Below are positions 46,299 through 55,121 of a DNA stretch of 56,669 nucleotides, piece by piece. A program made the position numbers and the translations under genes. The DNA comes from Bacteroidaceae bacterium (lineage in GTDB: Bacteria > Bacteroidota > Bacteroidia > Bacteroidales > Bacteroidaceae), in the NCBI GenBank assembly GCA_017522915.1, contig JAFWXX010000008.1, positions 1-56,669 on the forward strand. The letters are read 5' to 3'. Below the pieces are notes generated by a model. It was not told the origin of the DNA. It saw nothing but the letters and a program-made list of their open reading frames with translations, and made no database searches. Each line of letters opens with the position of its first letter. Position 1 is the stretch's first letter.

Positions 46299-46306
46299 CA
46301 AAGATA
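46299..46306 (-). promoter_or_regulatory. -7 box of nadE
   Basis: The minus strand reads TATCTTTG, a perfect -7 box, 34 bp before the ATG at 46265. A TTTG lies upstream at 46326-46323, but the 16-bp spacing is short. Confidence 0.6.
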
Positions 46307-46420
46307 CAAAAAAGAGATTAAACAAATAATTTTAATCGGATTTTTTGCCGGTAATGATGAAAAAGTGCTGTTTTGCGGCTCGCTCTTATTATTAATTAGG
46401 TGTCTTGACTTGTGAAGATA

Positions 46421-46457
46421 CGAAAAATGGAGGAACATATATCCCTCCATTTTTTCG
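46421..46457 (-). terminator. Terminator after the second FAS1 gene
   Basis: Arms CGAAAAATGGAGG and CCTCCATTTTTTCG pair with one extra T, 19 bp past the stop. The T-rich arm gives the run on the minus strand. It separates this gene from nadE. Confidence 0.8.
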
Positions 46458-46475
46458 TTTATGCATATCCGATGG

Positions 46476-48647
46476 TTAGTTGATGTCCTCAGGTTTTCTC
46501 TGGTCGGTGATGATTGATGTTGGTACAATCTCGATATAATCCTGGTTGAATTCGCAGAGCTTACCGGTAGAGTTCTCGGTAACCTCCTTGAAGCGTAGCC
46601 AGTGTGATTCGCCGCTTGCAAGGCGGTAAGTTCCCAGAACCTTTCTGAGTGCGAGGTTTGATTCGCGCATGCTGTTGCCTTCCTTTGTTACATGGATGCT
46701 TGCCGGCGCCTTCATGAATCCGCGGTTGCGCATAGCCTTGTCATATTCCTTTATCTCCTCTTCGCTTCCAAGTTCGTCATCACCTGTCCAGCCTATGAAG
46801 AGAAGGTTCTCGGTTGTATTCTTGAGGTTTACGGGGATACCGCAGATTTTGCCGTCAAGGTACATCTGTACGATACCGCGGGCATCGGACATTGAGAAAC
46901 CGAAGCGTATTTCGTAGTTGCCTGTAGGAACGTGTGGCAAACGGTATTTGAAGTCGTATTTTCCGATAACAAGAAGCTCATCACCCTGGAAGTTTACATA
47001 ACCGCCGAGGCTGGTTGAGTGCGGACGGAGGTAGTAAACGTGTGTGTCGTTGTTGAGCTGCTCAAGACGGCTGCTGAAACCGGGCGGAATGTAGGTCAGT
47101 GTGTACTGGTCCTGCAATGCCCAACGTACTCCGTTGTTTGTAAGCTCAGGGAATATTGACATGATATCCCAACGCATACGCTCGTTGAGGATGTTGCTTA
47201 CCATCTCTTCTTCGTTATAGATAAGTATCTTGTCGATTGTGTGGATGATACCGTTAAGCGGGTTCTGGTTGAACTCTTCGAGACCGGGGCGTTTCTTTGA
47301 AACTGATGCCGGCTCTACAACAACATTGATGTGGTGCTCCATTCCGGGAACGACGCAGCGTGTTCCGCCGTCCTGTGCGTAGTTGATGACAATCTCCTGG
47401 CTGAATGGTGTCTCGCTATCCGAACCGTAACGCTTATAGCTGCTTGTGTTTGTGAATGGTTTTGTAACCTTTACCATTGTATAAGGCAACTTTGTCTCGA
47501 AGTAGTCGTAGCGGTCGAAAGATTTGGGCATGTTCACTTCTGAAGAGAAGTCTTTCCAGTCGTATGCTTCCATGAGGAAACCGCCGGGGCCTGTAGATGA
47601 GCTATAGAGCAGGCGACGGTCTATGATGTGGTATGCGATGAACTTGTATAGTGCATTCTTCGGATTATCGTACTCGCCCTGTGCTTCGGTGCCGTACCAG
47701 TGTTCTGCGAACTTTACAAGGTCGTCCAGGTTCTTGATTGACATGCCCAATGAGTTCTTTGTCGGGTCGGCAAGCAGGTCGTCGCTCTCGACGAGAAGAG
47801 TGAAACGCTGGTGGTTCTCCTCAGGAACAGGAGGAGTCATGTTGTTCTGGGTCTGGAACGGAGGGCCGAGGACTGTATTGTCGTAGTTCGGGTCAATCTC
47901 ATACTCGGAAAGGTATTTGTCAAGGCCGGTCATCTTTACGGCACTGCTGAATGTCGTGAAAGAGGGCTGGTCGGCCAAAAGCTCGTTGGACATCTTTACC
48001 GATGGTGCGAGCACCGCGTCGATTACCTGAACGTAGCCGTTCTCCATTTCGAGGTCGATTCTTATGATGCGTGCCTCGTTGTTGAGGACAGGGGTTACGC
48101 TTCCGTCAGCGTTCACCGGGAACTCAAGGGTGGTGAAACGACGGTTCATGGTAACCATAGGGAATGCACCCTCGTTGATGTCGATAGTCTTGTAACCCAT
48201 CTCTATGATATGGTTCTTGGCTATCTCTGTTGCCATGCTGTCGCTTATCTCCTCAAGATTGGGCGATGTTATGCCATTGAAGATAATGGGGTTGTCGGGG
48301 TTCTCCTTGTTCAGTTCAATGCTTTCGATGTACTCTGCATAGAGCTTGTCGATGTGTGCTCTAATGGCATCGTTTGTAGGTGCAAAGCAAGTGTAAGATC
48401 CATAAGTAGATAGGGTCTTGAGGATGCTGCTTGATGATTTTTTACCAATTTTTGCCTTGTCGAGGATAAAGCAGAAATCACTGAATTCGGGATTGTTCTG
48501 CAAGTAGTCCGAAATCAACTCTCCGGTAAAGGTAAAGCGGTTGCTCTTGTCAACTTCGTCCTGGCAGCCGTTGAGTGTTGCCAATGAGAATGAAGCAAGC
48601 AATCCTAATACAAGTACCTTTGCGTTTCTTAGAATGGTCATGTTCAT
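46476..48647 (-). CDS. FAS1 (fasciclin) domain surface lipoprotein, copy 2
   Basis: The 723-residue protein has a lipoprotein signal with lipobox LNGC followed by QDEVDKSNRFTFTGELISDY, nearly the same as in copy 1. Domain order is the same: two FAS1-type domains, then the C-terminal beta domain ending DYIEIVPTSIITD. Segments such as KTLSTYGSYTCFAP and RLLYSSSTGPGGFLMEAYD are shared with copy 1; other parts have diverged, so the duplication is old. I place the start at the ATG at 48647 (or 48641); a TTG at 48674 is less likely. It has a strong promoter. Confidence 0.88.
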   Translation of the reverse strand: MNMTILRNAKVLVLGLLASFSLATLNGCQDEVDKSNRFTFTGELISDYLQNNPEFSDFCFILDKAKIGKKSSSSILKTLSTYGSYTCFAPTNDAIRAHIDKLYAEYIESIELNKENPDNPIIFNGITSPNLEEISDSMATEIAKNHIIEMGYKTIDINEGAFPMVTMNRRFTTLEFPVNADGSVTPVLNNEARIIRIDLEMENGYVQVIDAVLAPSVKMSNELLADQPSFTTFSSAVKMTGLDKYLSEYEIDPNYDNTVLGPPFQTQNNMTPPVPEENHQRFTLLVESDDLLADPTKNSLGMSIKNLDDLVKFAEHWYGTEAQGEYDNPKNALYKFIAYHIIDRRLLYSSSTGPGGFLMEAYDWKDFSSEVNMPKSFDRYDYFETKLPYTMVKVTKPFTNTSSYKRYGSDSETPFSQEIVINYAQDGGTRCVVPGMEHHINVVVEPASVSKKRPGLEEFNQNPLNGIIHTIDKILIYNEEEMVSNILNERMRWDIMSIFPELTNNGVRWALQDQYTLTYIPPGFSSRLEQLNNDTHVYYLRPHSTSLGGYVNFQGDELLVIGKYDFKYRLPHVPTGNYEIRFGFSMSDARGIVQMYLDGKICGIPVNLKNTTENLLFIGWTGDDELGSEEEIKEYDKAMRNRGFMKAPASIHVTKEGNSMRESNLALRKVLGTYRLASGESHWLRFKEVTENSTGKLCEFNQDYIEIVPTSIITDQRKPEDIN

Positions 48648-48707
48648 ATTATTAAGTTTTTTAAGTAAAAACAAGGTTTATTGTTAATAATTATATTATT
48701 AATCCCT

Positions 48708-48739
48708 CAAAAATATATGTATTTGTTTAAATATCCAAA
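48708..48739 (-). promoter_or_regulatory. Promoter of FAS1 copy 2
   Basis: On the minus strand: TTTG (48739-48736), 20 bp and TATTTTTG (48715-48708), both perfect. An 8-bp AT-only inverted repeat (TTAATAAT/ATTATTAA, 48684-48702) covers the probable RNA start and could be an operator. Confidence 0.65.
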
Positions 48740-48900
48740 TAATGCATGCCCCTTTTCCTTGAAATTGAATTTTTTTTATGTTTTTCTACCAAGAATTGCC
48801 AGGATGCGCAATGTGTTGGAGTAAAATCCTTGCCGATAACCCTTCTCTCATATCCCTTAAATTAACTTTACAAAATTTAACAAAAAAAATCTCATGGAAA
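48740..48900. other. Spacer between divergent promoters
   Basis: The whole intergenic stretch from 48648 to 48999 holds only the two divergent promoters and, between them, AT-rich sequence with oligo-A/T runs. I see no gene or further structure. Confidence 0.5.
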
Positions 48901-48933
48901 TTTGGAATATAAACTAAAATGGTTTTATCTTTG
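48901..48933 (+). promoter_or_regulatory. Promoter of the rubrerythrin gene
   Basis: TTTG (48901-48904), 21 bp and TATCTTTG (48926-48933): both boxes perfect, one of the best matches in the window. Confidence 0.8.
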
Positions 48934-48999
48934 CAATGGTTTCAGAAATGAAACCGCAAATAGAGAATTAATTTTAACGGCTTAAATAAAAATACGATT

Positions 49000-49545
49000 A
49001 TGAAAAAGTACATTTGTTCAGTTTGTGGTTATATACATGAAGGTGATTCAGCTCCGGAGAGATGTCCGGCATGCAAGGTTCCGGCCGATAAGTTCAAGGA
49101 ACTTGATGAGAATGCAAAGCTTGAGTTTGTTCAGGAGCATGTTATAGGCGTTGCCAAGGGTTGCGACGATGAGATGATAAAGGACCTCAACAATCATTTT
49201 ATAGGGGAATGCACGGAAGTTGGCATGTATTTGGCAATGAGCCGTCAGGCCGACCGTGAGGGCTATCCCGAAATAGCTGAGGCTTTCAAGCGTTATGCAT
49301 GGGAAGAGGCTGAGCACGCAGCCAGGTTTGCAGAGCTCCTCGGTGATGTGGTTTGGGATACAAAGACGAACCTTGACAAGAGGATGAATGCCGAAGCTGA
49401 GGCAAACAGTGACAAGTACCGCATTGCAAAGCGTGCAAAAGAGCTTAACCTCGATGCTATCCACGATACAGTACACGAAATGGCCAAGGATGAGGCGCGC
49501 CACGGAAAAGGCTTTGAGGGTTTGTATAACCGCTACTTCAAGTAA
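49000..49545 (+). CDS. rbr: Reverse-type rubrerythrin (rubredoxin domain first)
   Basis: Rubrerythrins are di-iron peroxidases protecting anaerobes from hydrogen peroxide. Here the rubredoxin iron site is at the N-terminus (Cys6, Cys9, Cys22, Cys25 in ICSVCGY and RCPACKVP), and the ferritin-like di-iron domain follows, with ligand motifs [25 protein letters not shown] and [10 protein letters not shown]. This order is that of reverse rubrerythrin, the reverse of classical rubrerythrin. At 181 residues it is typical of such NADH-dependent peroxidases. It is monocistronic with a strong promoter and terminator. Confidence 0.93.
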   Translation: MKKYICSVCGYIHEGDSAPERCPACKVPADKFKELDENAKLEFVQEHVIGVAKGCDDEMIKDLNNHFIGECTEVGMYLAMSRQADREGYPEIAEAFKRYAWEEAEHAARFAELLGDVVWDTKTNLDKRMNAEAEANSDKYRIAKRAKELNLDAIHDTVHEMAKDEARHGKGFEGLYNRYFK

Positions 49546-49648
49546 AAAAACAGACGCAATAATTCCAACAACTAACTAACCAAGAAAAAACTTATAGAGT
49601 CATAAATGTTTGATATTGTTTTAGTGAATGAATAGTGTTTTGAATGTG

Positions 49649-49690
49649 CTGCGCCGGCTGTAGTGATACACCCGGCGCAGATTTTTTTTG
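49649..49690 (+). terminator. Terminator after rubrerythrin
   Basis: A 9-bp GC-rich stem CTGCGCCGG/CCGGCGCAG, extended by an inner TGTA/TACA helix, is followed by eight T. Confidence 0.92.
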
Positions 49691-49789
49691 TTCATAAACT
49701 ATTTGTTCCTCATGTTTTATCTGATGACAGCTTTATTTTTTTTGGAGGGAGAGGATGGCCTCTGTTTGTGTAATCCCTTGTTGTTGCAT

Positions 49790-50164
49790 TTATTTCATGA
49801 ATACGAAATATACTGCGAGCACAAGGAATATAACTGCTACGAGGTGGTTCCATTGAAGGCTCTCGCCCTTGAAGAGGATTGATACGATAACTCCGAAAAC
49901 AAGGCATGATATTACCTCTTGGATAACCTTGAGCTGCACAAGCGAGAATGGTCCTCCATTTATCTCCGAGCCTATTCTGTTAGCCGGTATAAGGAATGAG
50001 TATTCAAGCAGTGCAACGCACCAGCTTATGAGTACAATAAAGACAATTGAGGTGTTCGGGGAGATTACTTTCATGTCTTGAAGCTTCAGGTTGCCGTACC
50101 AGGCAAGCGTCATGAAACAGTTTGATACAATTAGTAGCGCGAGGGTTAGGATTGTTTTTGACAT
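49790..50164 (-). CDS. Four-helix membrane protein of the DUF486 (drug/metabolite transporter-like) family
   Basis: The 124-residue protein is nearly all hydrophobic, with four predicted membrane helices (about 3-21, 38-60, 77-101, 104-123). The N-terminal half (NCFMTLAWYGNLK) and the mid motif EYSFLIPANRIGSE fit DUF486, small members of the drug/metabolite transporter superfamily. Substrate is unknown. It lies 18 bp downstream of the TtcA-like gene and likely shares its transcript, with no visible functional link. Confidence 0.85.
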   Translation of the reverse strand: MSKTILTLALLIVSNCFMTLAWYGNLKLQDMKVISPNTSIVFIVLISWCVALLEYSFLIPANRIGSEINGGPFSLVQLKVIQEVISCLVFGVIVSILFKGESLQWNHLVAVIFLVLAVYFVFMK

Positions 50165-50182
50165 TGTCTAATATTTTTACTT

Positions 50183-50932
50183 TTATTTTCCCATTTTCGG
50201 AGGCAGCAGTTCATGCTGTATGTTGCTCATTGCTCCCCATAGGTTGTATCTTGCTTCGGGGTTCAGTGCTTCGAGTTGCTGAAGCATCTTCTTCATGCTG
50301 TTGCGGTTTGAACTGTTCTCATGCGGACAGTTCTTGTGCTGAGGCGGAAAGTTGCACTCCTTTGCATATTTTTCTATGTCGTTTTCGTCTGCAAGGCATA
50401 GCGGACGTATCACGGTTATCGGGAACTTCTCCATCTTCATTACAGGCGCCATGGCACTGAATGCTCCCTGGAACGTCATGTTCATAAGCATTGTTTCTAT
50501 GAAGTCGTCCATGTTGTGTCCAAGGGCAATCTTGTTGCAACCGCTCTCTTGTGCGAGAGTGAAGAGTGCTTTCCTGCGGTTCCACGAGCAGAGGAAACAT
50601 GGGGATTTTCTGGTGTCGGTGCTTGCATCGAAACCGCTCTCTATAATGTGCAGCTCAACTCCTAATCCGTTGCAGTAGCTTTGTAGGGACTTTATGTCTG
50701 CTTTGTAAGGTATATTTACCATTGTGACGTGGGCCGCGACGATGGATATCCTCGGCTTGAATATGCGTGCGCGTTCGGCCATGAGCTGCAGGAGCGTGAG
50801 CGAGTCCTTGCCGCCGGAAAGGGCCACCAGTATCTTGTCGCCGTCCTCGAACATGGCATACCCTTTGGTCGCACGTCCGAAGCATTTGTTTATGCGTCTG
50901 TACAGTATCTGCTGCTCTGTGAATTTCGGCAT
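50183..50932 (-). CDS. ttcA: TtcA-like tRNA thiolation ATPase (PP-loop family)
   Basis: TtcA makes 2-thiocytidine at position 32 of some tRNAs, using ATP and an oxygen-sensitive [4Fe-4S] cluster. The 249-residue protein (from the ATG at 50932) has the PP-loop SGGKDS (39-44), the cysteine pair Cys112/Cys115 (PCFLCSWNRR), and a further Cys202 (NCPHE) that may be the third cluster ligand. A start at 50983 is possible in frame but is overlapped by a -7 box (50971-50978), so the later ATG is more likely. Bacteroidetes members of this family are less studied; the exact tRNA target is inferred. Confidence 0.85.
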   Translation of the reverse strand: MPKFTEQQILYRRINKCFGRATKGYAMFEDGDKILVALSGGKDSLTLLQLMAERARIFKPRISIVAAHVTMVNIPYKADIKSLQSYCNGLGVELHIIESGFDASTDTRKSPCFLCSWNRRKALFTLAQESGCNKIALGHNMDDFIETMLMNMTFQGAFSAMAPVMKMEKFPITVIRPLCLADENDIEKYAKECNFPPQHKNCPHENSSNRNSMKKMLQQLEALNPEARYNLWGAMSNIQHELLPPKMGK

Positions 50933-50970
50933 TACGGCTATTTTTTTTGCTGTTTTTCCCTTTTTGCGTG

Positions 50971-50978
50971 CAAAGTTA
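50971..50978 (-). promoter_or_regulatory. -7 box of the ttcA-DUF486 pair
   Basis: The minus strand reads TAACTTTG, a perfect -7 box, within the upstream extension of the ttcA frame. No good -33 box was seen. Confidence 0.5.
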
Positions 50979-51078
50979 ATCAATTTACATCTTATGCCGT
51001 TTTATGCAGGCCTGCTTTTTTTATCTTTTGCTGTCTTGAATTCTGTTTTTTGACAATAAAACTGATAAATTTTCTAAA

Positions 51079-51099
51079 AAAGGAGTGTTTCGCTCCTTT
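51079..51099. repeat. Small perfect hairpin in the divergent region
   Basis: AAAGGAG and CTCCTTT pair perfectly around a 7-base loop, just before the -7 box at 51116. No T-run follows, so it is not an obvious terminator; it may be an operator or chance. Confidence 0.4.
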
Positions 51100-51115
51100 C
51101 GTTGCAATTTATTTG

Positions 51116-51123
51116 TATATTCG
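51116..51123 (+). promoter_or_regulatory. -7 box of the PD40 protein gene
   Basis: TATATTCG, one mismatch to consensus, 32 bp before the ATG at 51156. No -33 box at good spacing. Confidence 0.45.
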
Positions 51124-51155
51124 CAAGTATAAAATCTTATTTGAACGTAGGAGAT

Positions 51156-52586
51156 ATGATTACAAGATATATCCTTTGTGTGGTTTTCGCATGCTTGATG
51201 ATGACGGATGCTGTGGGGCAGACGCGTGCCGCCGTGCGCAAGCTTTTCATGGAAGGCAAGTACGAAGAGGTGAAGCCGATGTTCGAAAAGCTGCTTAAAG
51301 CCAATCCCCGGAACTCGGAATACAGTTACTGGTATGCCGCATGCTGTCTTGAGACAAATGACACGGTTGATGTGCGTGCGTTGCTGGAATTTGCAGTATC
51401 GCGCAAGATAGTGAATGCTCACCGTTATCTGGGCGATTACCATTTCAGGAAAATGGATTACCCTTCTGCTGTCGAGTGTTATGAGAACTTCCTGGACTTG
51501 ACGAAGGACGATTCGCTCAGCACTGTGTTCGAGGAGAAACTGAACCGGGCATCGCAGCTCGACCGTATGGTCAGGAACTGCTATAAGGTATGCATCATCG
51601 ACAGTGTGGTTGTTGACAAGGCAAGTTTCCTGTCGGCATACCGTATGGGTAACGATGTAGGTGATATAACTCCTTGCTCGGAATATTTTGATGACAATAC
51701 GCTGGAGGGATATGCCTATAGCACCGAGCGTGGCATGGATGTCTTCTTTTCTGACGAGGATGAGGAGAAGGGGCTTATGAAGCTGTATAGCAACACCAAG
51801 GTAGGCGACGGATGGGGCAAGGCCAAGGCGCTGGATGGCTTCGAGACCAATGGAAATGACAATTATCCGTTTATGCTTTCCGATGGAGTGACACTCTACT
51901 TTGCAAGTGACGGCGATGCTTCAATTGGCGGCTACGATATATTTGTGTCGCGTTACGATATCGAGACTTCGCGTTTCTTGCGCCCCGACAATATGGGAAT
52001 GCCGTTCAATTCGGCTGCCAACGACTATATGATGGCTGTGAACGAGGTTGCCAACATCGGCTGGTTTGCCAGTGACCGCAACCAGCCCGAAGATAAGGTG
52101 TGCGTGTATGTGTTCATTCCAAACGTTGAAAGGGAAAAGTACGATTCTGAGGCTTTGGGATACAAGAAGATGCTTGCCTATTCGACGATTTTATCAATTG
52201 CCGATACTTGGAATGATGAAGCTCTTATACGCAAGGCGCGTCAGCAGATGGCGTTACTTGCATATGCAAAGGATGATTCCGAGGCTGGTGATGCTACGCT
52301 CTTTGTAATAGACGATGACTGCGAGTATGCAAGTGATAAGGAGTTCAAGAGCGAGGAGGCACGTATGCTCTTTAAACGGTGGCAGGAAGCGTCGCACCGC
52401 CATAACGGTGATGTGCGTCGTCTTGATGCAATGCGCGACGGGTATGCTCTGGCGAATGCGGCAGACAGGGCAGCTATGAGTGCAGGGATTCTTGCTCTTG
52501 AGGCAGAGGTGGAGAAGGATGCCGATGCTCTCAGGAAAATGGAGTACGAGATAAGACGATTGGAGCAGGAGGCTATTTACCGTTGA
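51156..52586 (+). CDS. Secreted protein with TPR-like and PD40 beta-propeller repeats
   Basis: From the ATG at 51156 the protein has 476 residues with a signal peptide (MITRYILCVVFACLMMTDAV, cleavage near VGQ). The N-terminal third has TPR-like helices (about 25-135, ANPRNSEYSYWYAACCLE), the middle has PD40/WD40-like beta units (about 170-330, LSDGVTLYFASDGDASIGGY and SDRNQPEDKVCVYVF), and the end is helical. I chose this start over upstream in-frame codons because a -7 box lies at 51116-51123. Related periplasmic proteins accompany OmpA-type gliding or secretion genes in some Bacteroidetes; none are nearby, so function is unknown. Confidence 0.8.
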   Translation: MITRYILCVVFACLMMTDAVGQTRAAVRKLFMEGKYEEVKPMFEKLLKANPRNSEYSYWYAACCLETNDTVDVRALLEFAVSRKIVNAHRYLGDYHFRKMDYPSAVECYENFLDLTKDDSLSTVFEEKLNRASQLDRMVRNCYKVCIIDSVVVDKASFLSAYRMGNDVGDITPCSEYFDDNTLEGYAYSTERGMDVFFSDEDEEKGLMKLYSNTKVGDGWGKAKALDGFETNGNDNYPFMLSDGVTLYFASDGDASIGGYDIFVSRYDIETSRFLRPDNMGMPFNSAANDYMMAVNEVANIGWFASDRNQPEDKVCVYVFIPNVEREKYDSEALGYKKMLAYSTILSIADTWNDEALIRKARQQMALLAYAKDDSEAGDATLFVIDDDCEYASDKEFKSEEARMLFKRWQEASHRHNGDVRRLDAMRDGYALANAADRAAMSAGILALEAEVEKDADALRKMEYEIRRLEQEAIYR

Positions 52587-52622
52587 CCGGTGCCTGCTGT
52601 CATGAACTAAAATATTTGAACT

Positions 52623-53087
52623 ATGGAAATTGCTGTTGTTGTGTTCCTCTTGCTGTTGGCGGCAGTGCTGCTAATAGCTGAGGTTTGTTTCATTCCCGGT
52701 TTCGGGATAAGCGGAGTAATGGGTTTCCTCTCTATGGCGGGAGGTGTGCTATATGCGTTCTTTGAGATTGGCAACATCGCCGGATGGGTGACTCTCTTTG
52801 TTTCGGGTGTAATATGTGTCGCGCTCTTCATCTGGGCTCTGTACGGCAAGTCGCTTGATAAGATTGCTCTGAAGAAGAACATTGACTCTACTGTAAAGGT
52901 TGTTGATGTCAAGAGCTTCAAGGTGGGTGACTGCGGTATCGCAAGGACACGTCTGGCTCTTATAGGAGAGGCTGAGATAAACGGCCATATAACAGAGGTG
53001 AAGTCGGAAGGCGGTTTCATCGACGAGGGCGAAAGGGTTGAGGTTACCCGCATATCGGGAGATTCTCTCTTCGTGAAAAAAGTGTGA
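52623..53087 (+). CDS. NfeD-like membrane protein
   Basis: The 154-residue protein is a short NfeD form without the ClpP-like protease part: membrane helices in the first about 80 residues (AVVVFLLLLAAVLLIAEVCF, GVMGFLSMAGGVLYAFFEIG), then an OB-fold beta domain (about 90-154, DCGIARTRLALIGEAEINGH, IDEGERVEVTRI). NfeD proteins pair with flotillin-like proteins, and a FloA gene follows 33 bp downstream, as expected. Confidence 0.9.
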   Translation: MEIAVVVFLLLLAAVLLIAEVCFIPGFGISGVMGFLSMAGGVLYAFFEIGNIAGWVTLFVSGVICVALFIWALYGKSLDKIALKKNIDSTVKVVDVKSFKVGDCGIARTRLALIGEAEINGHITEVKSEGGFIDEGERVEVTRISGDSLFVKKV

Positions 53088-53120
53088 TGTAATTTATGCT
53101 TAATCTAAAAATATACAATT

Positions 53121-54092
53121 ATGGGTGATTCTCAAAGTTACTACATGATTTGCGGCGGTATAGTTGCTGCGATCATTCTGCTTTCAATCTTTTTCCATTA
53201 TGTGCCGTTTGTGCTATGGCTGTCGGCAAAGGTTTCGGGCGTGAACATCTCGCTCATGCAGCTCTTCCTGATGCGTATCCGTAATGTGCCGCCAGGCGAG
53301 ATAGTGCAGGCTATGATTGAGGCACACAAGGCCGGCCTGCAGAATATTACACGCGATGGCCTTGAGGCCCATTACCTCGCCGGAGGTAGGGTGGCAAAAG
53401 TGGTTCATGCCCTTGTGTCTGCTTCAAAGGCAAATATCGACCTTACATTCCAGATGGCTACTGCCATTGACCTTGCCGGTCGCGACGTGTTCGAGGCAGT
53501 GCAGATGTCGGTTAACCCGAAGGTGATAGACACACCGCATGTAACAGCTGTGGCAAAGGACGGTATCCAGCTCATTGCCATTGCGCGCGTTACAGTGCGT
53601 GCGAACATACAGCGTCTTGTCGGAGGTGCTGGTGAAGATACGGTTCTTGCACGTGTAGGAGAGGGTATTGTCTCTTCTATCGGTTCGGCCGACAGCCACA
53701 AGGCAGTGCTGGAGAACCCCGACTCAATATCGAAGCTGGTTCTCAAGAAGGGCCTCGATGCCGGAACGGCGTTCGAGATTCTATCTATTGACATCGCCGA
53801 TATCGATATAGGCAAGAACATCGGTGCTGCATTGCAGATTGACCAGGCTAATGCCGACAAGAATATCGCTCAGGCCAAGGCAGAGGAACGCCGTGCTATG
53901 GCGGTTGCCCTTGAGCAGGAGAATAAGGCCCGCGCCCAGGAGGCTCGCGCTCATGTGATAGAGGCCGAAGCTGAAGTGCCTAAGGCTATGGCCGAGGCTT
54001 TCCGTAGCGGCAATCTCGGCATTATGGACTACTACCGGATGAAGAATATTCAGGCCGATACTGCTATGCGCGACAATATCGCAAAAGAATAA
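53121..54092 (+). CDS. floA: Flotillin-like protein FloA
   Basis: The 323-residue protein has an N-terminal membrane segment (about 7-26, [20 protein letters not shown]), the FloA/YqfA family region ([20 protein letters not shown]), an SPFH core and a long Ala/Glu/Arg-rich helical region (about 230-300, [20 protein letters not shown]). FloA proteins scaffold functional membrane microdomains, with NfeD as partner. The pair forms the conserved nfeD-floA operon. Confidence 0.94.
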   Translation: MGDSQSYYMICGGIVAAIILLSIFFHYVPFVLWLSAKVSGVNISLMQLFLMRIRNVPPGEIVQAMIEAHKAGLQNITRDGLEAHYLAGGRVAKVVHALVSASKANIDLTFQMATAIDLAGRDVFEAVQMSVNPKVIDTPHVTAVAKDGIQLIAIARVTVRANIQRLVGGAGEDTVLARVGEGIVSSIGSADSHKAVLENPDSISKLVLKKGLDAGTAFEILSIDIADIDIGKNIGAALQIDQANADKNIAQAKAEERRAMAVALEQENKARAQEARAHVIEAEAEVPKAMAEAFRSGNLGIMDYYRMKNIQADTAMRDNIAKE

Positions 54093-54146
54093 TACTTTGA
54101 TATATCGAGAGTTGAAATGTTGATGTTGAACTAAAAAGAGATTCTT

Positions 54147-55019
54147 ATGAAACGTTATTTTGCGCCCTCCGAACTGTTGATAGAACCTAACGGGGCGATT
54201 TATCATCTGGGTGTCAAGCCCGAACAGCTTGCAAGCAAGATAATCCTTGTGGGTGACCCGAACCGTGTGCCGAAAGTAGCGGCTTTCTTCGATACGCAGG
54301 AGTGTGATGTATCGGCACGCGAATTCCGTACAATCACCGGTACATACAAGGGCAAGCGTATAAGTGTTGTCGGTACCGGTATAGGCTGTGACAATATCGA
54401 TATTGTCGTTAATGAGCTTGATGCTCTTGCCAATATAGATTTCGTGACACGCTATGAGAAAGAGGAGTTCAGACAGCTCGAAATGGTGCGTATAGGCACT
54501 TGTGGAGGCTTGCAGGAATATACTCCCATAGGCTCTTTCATCTGTTCCCGCAAGTCTATCGGTTTCGATGGCTTGCTTAACTTCTATGCCGGACGTAACG
54601 AGGTGTGCGACCTTGAGTTTGAAGAGGCGTTCAAGAAGCATCTTGACTGGTCGCCGTTGCTCTGTGCTCCATACACTATCCCTAACGATGCAGAGTTGGT
54701 AGAGCGCATTGCAGGGGATAATATGGTCCGTGGCGTTACAATATCATGCGGCGGTTTCTTTGGTCCTCAGGGCCGTCAGCTGCGTGTGCCGTTGGCGTTC
54801 CCAAGGCAGAATGAGCTTGTGGAGTCGTTCGAGTTCGAAGGTCAGCAAGTTACCAATTTCGAGATGGAGGGCTCTGCGCTCGCAGGTCTTTCGGCTCTCA
54901 TGGGGCATAAGGCTGTTACGGTGTGTCTTGTTATAGCAAACAGACGTGCCAAGGAGGCTAATGTCGATTATAATGCCAAGATGAAGGAACTTATACAGAC
55001 GGTTCTCGACCGTATCTGA
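54147..55019 (+). CDS. Nucleoside phosphorylase (uridine phosphorylase-like)
   Basis: The 290-residue protein belongs to the PNP/UDP superfamily, which splits nucleosides with phosphate into base and ribose-1-phosphate. Seen are the phosphate-binding start GDPNRVPKVAAFFD, the GTGIGCDNIDIVVNELDALA segment with the family glycines, GTCGGLQ, and the ribose-binding FEMEGSALAGLSALMG. Uridine phosphorylase is the best guess from overall shape; purine specificity cannot be excluded. A terminator follows. Confidence 0.9.
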   Translation: MKRYFAPSELLIEPNGAIYHLGVKPEQLASKIILVGDPNRVPKVAAFFDTQECDVSAREFRTITGTYKGKRISVVGTGIGCDNIDIVVNELDALANIDFVTRYEKEEFRQLEMVRIGTCGGLQEYTPIGSFICSRKSIGFDGLLNFYAGRNEVCDLEFEEAFKKHLDWSPLLCAPYTIPNDAELVERIAGDNMVRGVTISCGGFFGPQGRQLRVPLAFPRQNELVESFEFEGQQVTNFEMEGSALAGLSALMGHKAVTVCLVIANRRAKEANVDYNAKMKELIQTVLDRI

Positions 55020-55032
55020 TTCCATTGAGTCC

Positions 55033-55063
55033 AAAGAGGGCAGGGGAAACCCTGCTCTTTTTA
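55033..55063 (+). terminator. Terminator after the nucleoside phosphorylase gene
   Basis: AAAGAGGGCAGGG and CCCTGCTCTTT pair with one bulged G around a GAAA-type loop, then TTTAT. Confidence 0.82.
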
Positions 55064-55121
55064 TATAATATCTTGTTTGATAAGGTCCTATGTTGTTTCA
55101 ATTTAACTAAAATATAAGCTG

